A DNA stretch of 64,000 nt from Nodularia spumigena CCY9414 (lineage in GTDB: Bacteria > Cyanobacteriota > Cyanobacteriia > Cyanobacteriales > Nostocaceae), in assembly GCF_000340565.2 (NCBI RefSeq), contig NZ_CP007203.1:1573373-1637372 (forward strand), written 5' to 3'. Within the stretch, counting starts at the first letter, position 1. Every line of letters starts with the position of its first letter. This document shows, one piece after another, positions 18,374-25,772 of this stretch. A program made the position numbers and the translations under genes. The notes beneath the pieces are model-generated. The model did not search any database and was not told the origin of the DNA. It saw nothing but the letters and a program-made list of their open reading frames with translations.

Positions 18374-18464
18374 ACTTTTACTTATGGAAACCCTGGGATT
18401 GTTATTTTCTTAGAGTTCCCTGTTCATAGCATCAACAAACATCAGTTTTATGCCAATATTTAGT

Positions 18465-19529
18465 ATGCAACGTCCTTATACAGCGATTTTAATTATACCT
18501 ACTGGGGTGGGGGCAGCGATTGGCGGTTATGCTGGTGATGCTTTGCCTGTAGCTAAGGTTATATCACAGGTGTGCGATCGCCTAATCACTCACCCCAATG
18601 TCCTTAATGGTGCTAGTTTATATTGGAATCTCCCTAACACTCTTTATGTGGAAGGTTACGGACTTGACAAATTTGCCTCTGGATGCTGGGGTTTACGCCC
18701 TGTTAGGAATAATAAAATCGGGTTGCTTTTAGACCAGGGTATTGAACCAGAATTACAACTGCGACACCTCCAAGCAGCCGACGCAGCTAGGGCTACCCTT
18801 GGTTTAACTCTCACAGATTATGTAGTGACTGATGCACCTTTAAACGTAGAATTACGCACTTCAGCATCCGGGGCGAGTTGGGGAACAATTGGCAACCCTG
18901 ACAGCTTACTGAGGGCGGCGGAAATATTAATTAACAAAGCCGGGGCGGAAGCGATCGCAGTTGTCGCCCGTTTCCCCGATAATATGGATGAAGCAGCAGT
19001 ACAAAATTATCGTCAAGGTCAAGGGGTAGACCCTTTAGCGGGTGCAGAAGCCGTAATTAGCCATTTAATCGTCCGCACCTTCAAAATTCCCTGCGCCCAT
19101 GCTCCCGCCTTAGCCAGCGCCCCCCCAGAACCGAATTTATCGCCTCGTTCGGCTGCGGAAGAATTAGGTTATACTTTTTTACCATGTGTCCTTGTGGGCT
19201 TGAGTCGCGCCCCACAATTTATTATAAATAAAGAGTCAATGACAGCTTTCGCCGATGATATTTGGGCAGATCAAGTGGATTGTGCGATCGCACCGGCAAA
19301 TGCCTGTGGTAGTAGTGCCTTAATCAGTTTAAACCAAAAGCGATGCCAAATTATCACTGTAGCAGAAAATAAAACTCTCATCCAAGTTCCCGCCCCAGCT
19401 TTAGGAATCACAGCTTTACAAGTAAACTCATATTTAGAAGCCGTGGGTGTATTAGTCGCCCACAAAGCAGGCATAAATCCCGCCGCCCTTAGTCCTCAAA
19501 TATCCTCCTTACAACCAGTTATCATATAG
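18465..19529 (+). CDS. DUF3326 family protein
   Basis: This is a conserved cyanobacterial and plant family of unknown biochemical role. The protein (354 residues from ATG 18465; an ATG at 18450 adds five) starts MQRPYTAILIIPTGVGAAIGGYAGDA and contains glycine-rich turns, DAPLNVELRTSASGASWGTIGNPD and APANACGSSALISL. No signal peptide is seen. It is followed by a short repeat and a CPBP protease gene on the same strand; a functional link is not known. Confidence 0.85.
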   Translation: MQRPYTAILIIPTGVGAAIGGYAGDALPVAKVISQVCDRLITHPNVLNGASLYWNLPNTLYVEGYGLDKFASGCWGLRPVRNNKIGLLLDQGIEPELQLRHLQAADAARATLGLTLTDYVVTDAPLNVELRTSASGASWGTIGNPDSLLRAAEILINKAGAEAIAVVARFPDNMDEAAVQNYRQGQGVDPLAGAEAVISHLIVRTFKIPCAHAPALASAPPEPNLSPRSAAEELGYTFLPCVLVGLSRAPQFIINKESMTAFADDIWADQVDCAIAPANACGSSALISLNQKRCQIITVAENKTLIQVPAPALGITALQVNSYLEAVGVLVAHKAGINPAALSPQISSLQPVII

Positions 19530-19539
19530 TTTTCCCATT

Positions 19540-19567
19540 CCCCACTCCCCACTCCCCACTCCCCATT
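19540..19567. repeat. Heptamer tandem repeat (CCCCACT)
   Basis: Three exact CCCCACT units and one CCCCATT lie between the DUF3326 and CPBP genes, ending just before the latter's GTG start region. Confidence 0.85.
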
Positions 19568-19585
19568 CCCTACCCCCAAAAAATC

Positions 19586-20176
19586 GTGGTTGAACAACAA
19601 AATCAAGAACCAGAAATTCCCTATTTGACACGTACCCAAGTATTAGTAGCTATGGGAGTGACTGCAATCCTGTTATGGCTAGTCGCCAGGGTGTGGTTAA
19701 ACTATGGCAATTTTTACTTATTAAGATGGTACTGGTCATCAACAGATGTACTCTTAGGCTTAGGGCTAGGGTTAATTATTACAACCTTAAGTGGTTTAGC
19801 TTATCGATTTTACCCTGCCTACCGTCAAAGCGCAGACTATTATCTGGATATAGTTATCAAGCCTTTAGCTTTACCCGATTTGATTTGGTTGGGCTTACTC
19901 CCAGCGTTAAGTGAAGAACTGTTATTTCGGGGTGTGATGCTGCCAGCTTTAGGCTTAGATAATGTCGCTGTAATTGTATCTAGTCTCGCTTTTGGGATTT
20001 TGCATCTCAGTGGCCCCCAACAATGGCCTTATGTAGTGTGGGCAACTATTATTGGGTTAATGCTAGGGTTTAGTGCCTTATTAACTGGTAACTTGTTAGT
20101 GCCAATTGTTGCCCACATGATTACAAATTGGGTTTCTGGCTGTTTCTGGAAATTCCGCCAAGTCAAAACAGCTTAA
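19586..20176 (+). CDS. CPBP-family intramembrane glutamic protease
   Basis: This is a membrane protease of the Rce1/abortive-infection group. The 196 residues form several hydrophobic helices. The catalytic motif SEELLFRG lies in the middle, followed by FGILH and a third conserved motif, PIVAHMITNW. The listed start is GTG at 19586; the first membrane helix starts about 18 residues later, so small start changes would not matter. The substrate is unknown. Confidence 0.88.
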   Translation: MVEQQNQEPEIPYLTRTQVLVAMGVTAILLWLVARVWLNYGNFYLLRWYWSSTDVLLGLGLGLIITTLSGLAYRFYPAYRQSADYYLDIVIKPLALPDLIWLGLLPALSEELLFRGVMLPALGLDNVAVIVSSLAFGILHLSGPQQWPYVVWATIIGLMLGFSALLTGNLLVPIVAHMITNWVSGCFWKFRQVKTA

Positions 20177-20186
20177 ACTTTTGTTT

Positions 20187-20206
20187 ACGGGGATTCAAAC
20201 CCCCGT
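20187..20206 (+). terminator. Short GC hairpin after the CPBP gene
   Basis: ACGGGG at 20187-20192 pairs with CCCCGT at 20201-20206, ten bases after the stop. There is no T-run, so termination is uncertain. AT-rich inverted repeats of GATTTTAGATTTT type follow to about 20273 and recur near 62.0-62.2 kb. Confidence 0.4.
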
Positions 20207-20372
20207 TGACCGAAGCGATTTTAGATTTTAGATTTTAAATTTTGGATTATGAAAATCTAAAATCCAAAATTAAGTGACCCCACAAAAATCCGGTTCCCTC
20301 CTCGCTTGCACCGGATGGTTAGGGAGGGGTTCTTTTTATGCATCTTTATATAAAATTGGTATCACTACTATC

Positions 20373-21287
20373 TTATAACCTTTGTTGCTCTAACCAGTTG
20401 ATTAAGTCATCTAAAGTTTGCAAATCAAAAATTGCGTCTGCTAGACTTTCGATTTGTTGTGAAGATAATTCATTAATTCGGCTTTCTATAGCAGGGGTAA
20501 TATGATTAAATCGCCGCTTTAGTAGTTTTTTAACAATTTTTTGTTCTCCTTGTTCAATACCCTTTTCAATACCCTTTTCCATCCAACTAGTCACTATTTC
20601 CATGATTTTTTCCTCCTCAATTAAATGAGCTTGGTGTAGTTCAGCGTTTAATTCTTGCTCTTCAGTTGTGTTTAATTTGAGATAAGTGTCAATAAAACCA
20701 GAAATTAATTCTATTTTAGCAGGGTTTAATTGCAGCGTAACTAACATCCTTAAGCATTCTAGCTTAACTCTCATTCTCTCTTCTGGTTGAAAGTTCATTT
20801 TTGCCATTAAGGCGGCAGCTACGGGATTTGGTTTGTTTAAAAAACTTCGCCAGTTGAGATTATTTAATTGAATGGCAACATAGTTAAATTCTAAAATCTT
20901 GCGCTGGGGAAAGTTAACTACATATTGGCTTTTTTCTGGTCTTTTGGGTTCGTCGTATGAGAATATAACTATAGGGAAAATTGGCATTAAAAATTTGGCA
21001 TCTAAACGGGCGAAGTAATGAAACATACGCCGTTCAATTTCTTTTTGATTGTATGCTTGGTTTTCTATGTGAATCAGAAAATAACTGTCTTCTCCTCTCC
21101 ATTTGACCTGCGCTAATAAGTCTACTCTTCTTTTTTCTCCTGTGGTGACATCGGTAAATATTTCTTCTGTTAAAAAATTGAGGCTGTCTTGTGTAACGTA
21201 CTCTAAAACTTCTGGTAAAAAAAGTTCTATAAATTCCCAAAAGAATGTTTGGATTAATTCTTTAAATAGTCTATCGTGATCTATCAT
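20373..21287 (-). CDS. Rpn family putative nuclease with DUF4351 tail
   Basis: The 304-residue protein starts MIDHDRLFKELIQTFFWEF, the family opening. It has RRVDLLAQVKW and FLIHIENQ, which supply Asp and Glu in the arrangement of a PD-(D/E)XK core. After a helical middle it carries short MEKGIEKGIEQGEQK repeats and a DUF4351-like end (ELSSQQIESLADAIFDLQTLDDLINWL). The family is related to Rpn recombination-promoting nucleases. It is a different subfamily from the gene at 13659-14603. No partner gene is evident. Confidence 0.82.
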   Translation of the reverse strand: MIDHDRLFKELIQTFFWEFIELFLPEVLEYVTQDSLNFLTEEIFTDVTTGEKRRVDLLAQVKWRGEDSYFLIHIENQAYNQKEIERRMFHYFARLDAKFLMPIFPIVIFSYDEPKRPEKSQYVVNFPQRKILEFNYVAIQLNNLNWRSFLNKPNPVAAALMAKMNFQPEERMRVKLECLRMLVTLQLNPAKIELISGFIDTYLKLNTTEEQELNAELHQAHLIEEEKIMEIVTSWMEKGIEKGIEQGEQKIVKKLLKRRFNHITPAIESRINELSSQQIESLADAIFDLQTLDDLINWLEQQRL

Positions 21288-21353
21288 TTGAGTGATGTTG
21301 GTTTCTGAGTTTAGGGGATGTTTGCAAAGTGCTTGGCGGTGATTTTAGTCAGT

Positions 21354-22010
21354 TCACTGTTGACTGATTTCCCGTGCCGCAGCCAGTGCGATCGCCTGTG
21401 GTAAAATTAGATGTTCTTGAATTTGAATCCTGGTGTGCAGTGTTTCTACTGTGTCATCTGGTAAAATCGGCACAGCCGCTTGGATTAATATCGGGCCGCT
21501 GTCTACTTCCAAACACACTAAATGGACAGTACAGCCAGTAATTTTGACTCCAGATGCTAAAGCTTGTTCGACAGCGTTAATACCTTTAAAACTCGGTAAC
21601 AAACTGGGATGAATATTAATGATTTTATCTGGAAAGGCATCAATTAAAACTGGTGTCACCAAACGCATCCAACCAGCCATAATTACCCAATCAACATCAT
21701 ATTGCTGCAAAGTATTGACAATTTGCCCGTCAAATGCTTCCCGGTTTGTATATTCGCGGTGATTTAATAATACAGCTTCCACACCGTGATTAGCTGCGCG
21801 GATGGGAGCTTTCGCTTTAGGGTTATTATAAATTAAAACTTGAATTTGGGCGTTTAGTTGTTGATCTGCGATCGCTTGAGCAACAGCTTCAAAATTACTC
21901 CCACTACCAGAAGCCAAAATCCCCAGTTTTAAAGGAGTGCTTTGATCAGATGGGCAAATGCTCAGACTGGGAGCAACCAGGCTAACGGTAGAATCAAGGC
22001 GGAGAGTCAT
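21354..22010 (-). CDS. purN: Phosphoribosylglycinamide formyltransferase
   Basis: The enzyme transfers a formyl group from 10-formyl-tetrahydrofolate to GAR in purine synthesis. The 218 residues show LGILASGSGSNFEA (phosphate-binding loop), INIHPSLLPSFKG with the catalytic Asn and His, and GCTVHLVCLEVDSGPI with the catalytic Asp. About 25 residues precede the normal core. It is divergent from the ABC permease gene with 24 bases between start codons. Confidence 0.96.
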   Translation of the reverse strand: MTLRLDSTVSLVAPSLSICPSDQSTPLKLGILASGSGSNFEAVAQAIADQQLNAQIQVLIYNNPKAKAPIRAANHGVEAVLLNHREYTNREAFDGQIVNTLQQYDVDWVIMAGWMRLVTPVLIDAFPDKIINIHPSLLPSFKGINAVEQALASGVKITGCTVHLVCLEVDSGPILIQAAVPILPDDTVETLHTRIQIQEHLILPQAIALAAAREISQQ

Positions 22011-22034
22011 AAGAGCAAAGAGGAAAAATGATAA

Positions 22035-22916
22035 ATGCCAAAAACAGATACTAAGTCTTGGTTAGATAATGATACATTTGCCGCTTGGACTTTTCTTTCC
22101 CCAGCACTGATTTTACTAAGTATCTTCATCATTTGGCCGATAGCCTATCTGTTCTACCTCAGTTTTACGGCTGGAAGTTTCACCTCATCAGGTACGACTT
22201 GGGTAGGGTTAAGAAATTATTGGCGCTTGCTACTTACCCCAGATTTTTGGCAAGTCTTGGGTAACACTATTTATTTTACCGTTGCCACAGTCATTCCCAG
22301 CTTAGTGATTCCCTTAGCCCTAGCAGTATTATTAGACAAATCTCTCGCCTTGCGGGGACTGCTGCGGAGTGCCTACTTTCTGCCTTCAATTATCTCCCTA
22401 GTAGCTGCTGGTTTAGGCTTTCGCTGGCTATTTCAAACCGATGGACCCGCCAACGCATTTTTAGACTTTTTTGGAATTGCGCCCATTCCTTGGCTAGGAA
22501 GTACAACTTGGGCAATGCCGGTACTAATTGTCTTGAGTATTTGGAAGCAATTAGGCTTTAATATGGTAGTCTTCTTAGCAGGATTGCAAGCAATTCCCCC
22601 CAGTCGCTATGAAGCAGCCGAACTAGATGGTGCAAATGCTTGGCAGCAATTTTGGCACGTTACCCTGCCCGGATTGCAACCTACAATGATATTTGCTACC
22701 GTTACCACAGCCATTTTTACATTACGCAGTTTTGAACAGGTTTATGTAATTACAGGTGGTGGTCCCCTAAATTCAACTAACTTGCTAGTTTATTACATTT
22801 ACCAAGAAGCATTCGCGCAATTTGACTTTGGATACGCAGCAGCCGCAGCCACAGTACTCTTAGCCTTTACCTTAGTCTTTGTGTATTTGCAATTACAAAC
22901 TTGGGGAGATGAATAA
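22035..22916 (+). CDS. Sugar ABC transporter permease (MalF/UgpA type)
   Basis: This inner-membrane component of a carbohydrate importer has 293 residues and about six hydrophobic helices. The EAA loop that contacts the ATPase is clear: YEAAELDGANAWQQFWHVTLPG. The usual partners (second permease, binding protein, ATPase) are not beside it, so it works with genes elsewhere. Its stop codon is directly followed by a G-rich minisatellite. Confidence 0.93.
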   Translation: MPKTDTKSWLDNDTFAAWTFLSPALILLSIFIIWPIAYLFYLSFTAGSFTSSGTTWVGLRNYWRLLLTPDFWQVLGNTIYFTVATVIPSLVIPLALAVLLDKSLALRGLLRSAYFLPSIISLVAAGLGFRWLFQTDGPANAFLDFFGIAPIPWLGSTTWAMPVLIVLSIWKQLGFNMVVFLAGLQAIPPSRYEAAELDGANAWQQFWHVTLPGLQPTMIFATVTTAIFTLRSFEQVYVITGGGPLNSTNLLVYYIYQEAFAQFDFGYAAAAATVLLAFTLVFVYLQLQTWGDE

Positions 22917-23124
22917 GAGGCAGGGGGGGGAAGAGGCAGGGGGGCAGGGTGCAGGGTGCAGGGGGGAGAAGAGGCAGGGGGGCAGGGTGCAGGGTGCAGG
23001 GGGGGGAAGAGGCAGGGGGGCAGGGTGCAGGGTGCAGGGGGGGGAAGAGGCAGGGGGGCAGGGTGCAGGGTGCAGGGGGGGGAAGAGGCAGGGGGGCAGG
23101 GTGCAGGGTGCAGGGGGGAGAAGA
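22917..23124 (+). repeat. 38-bp G-rich minisatellite, over five copies
   Basis: The unit AAGAGGC... recurs at 22931, 22969, 23007, 23045 and 23083, with a partial unit at 23121: an exact 38-bp period. Each unit holds four or more G-runs (GGGGGGG, GGGGGG, GGG, GGG), so the plus strand has strong G-quadruplex potential. It starts at the permease stop codon. Confidence 0.95.
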
Positions 23125-23134
23125 TTGTAACTTC

Positions 23135-23267
23135 CCAATGACTAATGACTAATGACTAATGACCAATGACCAATGACCAATGACCAATGACCAATGACTA
23201 ATGACTAATGACTAATGACCAATGACCAATGACCAATGACCAATGACCAATGACTAATGACTAATGA
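23135..23267. repeat. Heptamer array, 19 copies of C(C/T)AATGA
   Basis: Exactly 133 bases made of CCAATGA and CTAATGA units. On the minus strand it supplies the last codons and stop of the response-regulator fragment. Confidence 0.95.
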
Positions 23268-23640
23268 CTTTTTTCCCAGCCAGTCTAGCAACGGCTGCAA
23301 CTAATTCCGCAGGTTCGGCTGGCTTAGTGACGTGCATTTGAAAGCCTGCGGATATTGCTTGTTGCTGATTATATTCTCCCGCATAGGCGGTAAGAGCGAT
23401 CGCAGGTGTGTTTCCCCCTTCTTCTGATGTCCAGCTTCTGACTTGACGCATCAGCATATAACCATCCATTTCCGGCATTCCAATATCGCTTAATAGAACA
23501 TCTGCCTTTGATTCTGGCAGAGTTTGGAGTGCTTCAATTGCTGATGAAACTGAGATGACTTCTGCTCCTTCTTCTTCGAGGACAAAGCAAATAAAGTCTC
23601 GCGAATCAAGGTCATCATCTACAACTTGAATAATTGTTTT
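23254..23640 (-). pseudogene. 5'-truncated response-regulator receiver domain
   Basis: The minus-strand frame reads a complete receiver domain from about 23640: TIIQVVDDDLDSRDF, VLLSDIGMPEMDGYML with the phospho-acceptor Asp, IALTAYAGE, and HVTKPAEP. No start codon stands before the domain; the first ATG (23478) would cut off the acidic pocket, and in-frame stops lie just upstream of 23664. The sequence style is that of the C-terminal receiver of a hybrid histidine kinase. The upstream kinase part is gone, replaced by a small membrane protein gene overlapping in another frame. The last residues are encoded by the heptamer array. Confidence 0.75.
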
Positions 23641-23831
23641 AAGGTTTCTGGGAGGTTGGTGATTTCTTGGATTAGGTCATCGGGGCTAAAGCCAAACATA
23701 TTCAGAATAACAAGAATTACAAAAATTGCGATCGCACTACTCAGAAATGTCTTGAATACTTTCAGAAAAGCTCGGAAGATGATTAAGGCGACTATTAAGG
23801 CTGCAATTAAAATAATTATATTTGTGGGCAT
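23619..23831 (-). CDS. Small hydrophobic membrane protein
   Basis: This 70-residue protein has two hydrophobic helices (IIILIAALIVALIIF and SSAIAIFVILVILNMFG) and a polar end, SPDDLIQEITNLPETL. It looks like a conserved small cyanobacterial membrane protein; its function is unknown. Its 3' end overlaps the start of the receiver remnant by about 22 bases in a different frame, which may mark a deletion junction. Confidence 0.65.
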   Translation of the reverse strand: MPTNIIILIAALIVALIIFRAFLKVFKTFLSSAIAIFVILVILNMFGFSPDDLIQEITNLPETLKQLFKL

Positions 23832-23946
23832 AAGTCAATTGGTTTCAATAAATCTTTGTAATTTGACCTGATTAGTGTTTTTCAACGCAGAGTCACGCGG
23901 AGTCCTCGCAAAGTCACGCAGAGTTTTTGTGGAGAATGGTTAAAGT

Positions 23947-24735
23947 TTAGGATGAGGGTTTGGCGAGAATTTCATCCCATTCAGACTGGGAGAGGGGTTG
24001 TACTTCTATCTGTATCGCAAAACAATCACACGCTGCGGTAATTAAAGCAGCAATAATCTTGTCTAAACTTAAATTTTCGGGTAGTTGTATACTCGTAAAA
24101 GATTCTTTACCAAAGACTTGAGTAAATAATTCTGCATCTGGCTGTAAACGGATGGAACCATGTTGCAAAATCACCTCACCCCGTCGCAGTTGGGCGCTAC
24201 CAATGAGTTTACCTCCATCTGGTAACACTAAATCTGCACTTGTAGCTGTACCAAAACAGTTAGGGTTGTGGATATAACCCCGCCCAGCTGTACCGTAGAG
24301 CAATTGTACACCAAGCGATCGCCATCCTTGAATTAAAAATTCACAAATCTTTTCATATATCTGGAAACGGCTACCAGGTATTCTAGACGTAATCACCGCA
24401 TAAGTTAAATCACCTTGATGTAGAACCGCCCTACCGCCAGTAGGACGACGCACCAAATCTAGTTTTTGTCCTCGCCAAGTCAAATTTTGCCAAAATTCCG
24501 GGTATTGACGTTGATGATAGCCGAGAGAAATTGCAGGTGGCGACCAAGTGTAAAATCGCAGAGTTGGGGGATGCTTTCCAGATTTGTGCTGTTCTAACAA
24601 CCATCTGTCAATCGCCATCTGCACATCACCATTCGCTTCTAGCAACGGAATTAGTCGCCAAACCTGCTTACCATCAAAGTTTTCAATTGGGTTCAACACT
24701 AATATTTCCAGATTTAATCTTGTGGGGGAGGGCAA
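23947..24735 (-). CDS. Lipoate/octanoate-protein ligase-like protein (LplA/LipM family)
   Basis: The protein probably transfers octanoyl or lipoyl groups to lipoyl domains. Family motifs are RFYTWSPPAISLGYHQRQ, VRRPTGGRAVLHQGDLTYA (the RRxxGGxxxxH signature) and KLIGSAQLRR, which supplies the conserved Lys. There is no cysteine at the LipM/LipL position that I can assign. The start is uncertain: the longest form uses TTG at 24735, while alternatives such as GTG lie about 12 codons later. It is followed upstream on the same strand by a YbjN-family gene. Confidence 0.85.
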   Translation of the reverse strand: MPSPTRLNLEILVLNPIENFDGKQVWRLIPLLEANGDVQMAIDRWLLEQHKSGKHPPTLRFYTWSPPAISLGYHQRQYPEFWQNLTWRGQKLDLVRRPTGGRAVLHQGDLTYAVITSRIPGSRFQIYEKICEFLIQGWRSLGVQLLYGTAGRGYIHNPNCFGTATSADLVLPDGGKLIGSAQLRRGEVILQHGSIRLQPDAELFTQVFGKESFTSIQLPENLSLDKIIAALITAACDCFAIQIEVQPLSQSEWDEILAKPSS

Positions 24736-24809
24736 GGACTGCCCGCCCTTGTGTATCTAACTTACATGAAATATCCTGTATATTGCCCCAATATTGTGAA
24801 CATAACACC

Positions 24810-25277
24810 CTAAGCCAAACCAAACTCAGCTTGTAAAACTTCATCATTTTCATCAGCAATAGTAGCCACAATGGTAACAAGCCGTGAGACTTCCGCCGGA
24901 GATAAATCTTCGAGAGTGCGGGTTGATATCACCACCACCCGATTTTCAATAATCCCAAAACGGGCTTCTAAGGTGTTGGAGCAGTTCATTTCCAAAAGAT
25001 GTCGCATCAACTTGAGTTCCTCTTTGGCTGGTAAGTTTAGCACCGCCGACCAAACTGTGATAGTATCCTCATCGCTTTCTCCAGTCAGTTGGATAAAAAC
25101 TTCCACACTCCCGTACTTAAATTTCCACAGATAACCATCCTTTGGGTTGTGGCTTACCATTGCGCTATCATCTTGTTCTAGAGTACCGATAACGTTTTCA
25201 ATTACTTCCACATGGTTGACACTCACCGTATCTGAGTTGAATTCACTGCTGGGTAGGGTTTCTTGGTAGTTTGTCAT
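24810..25277 (-). CDS. YbjN-domain protein
   Basis: The 155-residue acidic cytosolic protein has the YbjN (type III secretion chaperone-like) fold pattern: VEVFIQLTGESDEDTITVWSAVL, then LMRHLLEMNCSNTLEARFGI, then ISTRTLEDLSPAEVSRLV. Members are common in cyanobacteria; their role is unknown. It has an ATG start and is transcribed toward the ligase gene with 74 bases between them. Confidence 0.82.
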   Translation of the reverse strand: MTNYQETLPSSEFNSDTVSVNHVEVIENVIGTLEQDDSAMVSHNPKDGYLWKFKYGSVEVFIQLTGESDEDTITVWSAVLNLPAKEELKLMRHLLEMNCSNTLEARFGIIENRVVVISTRTLEDLSPAEVSRLVTIVATIADENDEVLQAEFGLA

Positions 25278-25772
25278 ACAGATTTTTTTCCCGATTTGGT
25301 TAACGCTTCATCTACACATACTTTATAGCCTGTGGGCAAGGTTCGTTGTAGCTTCTTGAGTAATACCAAAATCAGGTAGTTTTTTAAAGTAATCAATATA
25401 GATCAAAGTATACCGAATTAGACTCCCAAGACTGCCGCCTTTTCTGCCCGCTTCACATCGCAGATGGCTAGTCGCTAAAGTGGGGGAAATGCTGTCGTAC
25501 CTGCACCTGGGGGATATAATTATTACCTTTCTTGAAATTCAGTCGTCAAGGTTCTGTTAGGAGCCTTATCTCTCATCCCTAAGTGTTTTTACTTATTTCG
25601 CTAAAACGAACCGCACTGTATATTGATCGTATATAATTTATCAGCCTTTCATAGCTAATTATTCAGAGTCTAGAGCATTTTGTGCGATTTATAGATATAG
25701 ATATTGATCTGAAATACTTCGATAACTAGCTATTTAGTAAGACCTCAGCGTGTAGATAGGAGCATCAAACCC
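25278..25772. other. Gene-free divergent region
   Basis: The region separates the minus-strand YbjN gene from the plus-strand FHA gene, so promoters for both are expected. No gene is seen. GTAGATAGGAGCATC ahead of the FHA gene provides a ribosome site (AGGAG about 10 bases before ATG). No riboswitch or tRNA is recognised. Confidence 0.45.

Noticed and set aside
22879-23152. Gly/Arg- and Pro-rich open frames over the G-rich minisatellite
   Set aside because: These arise from the 38-bp repeat and overlap the permease end; no independent start or homology is visible.
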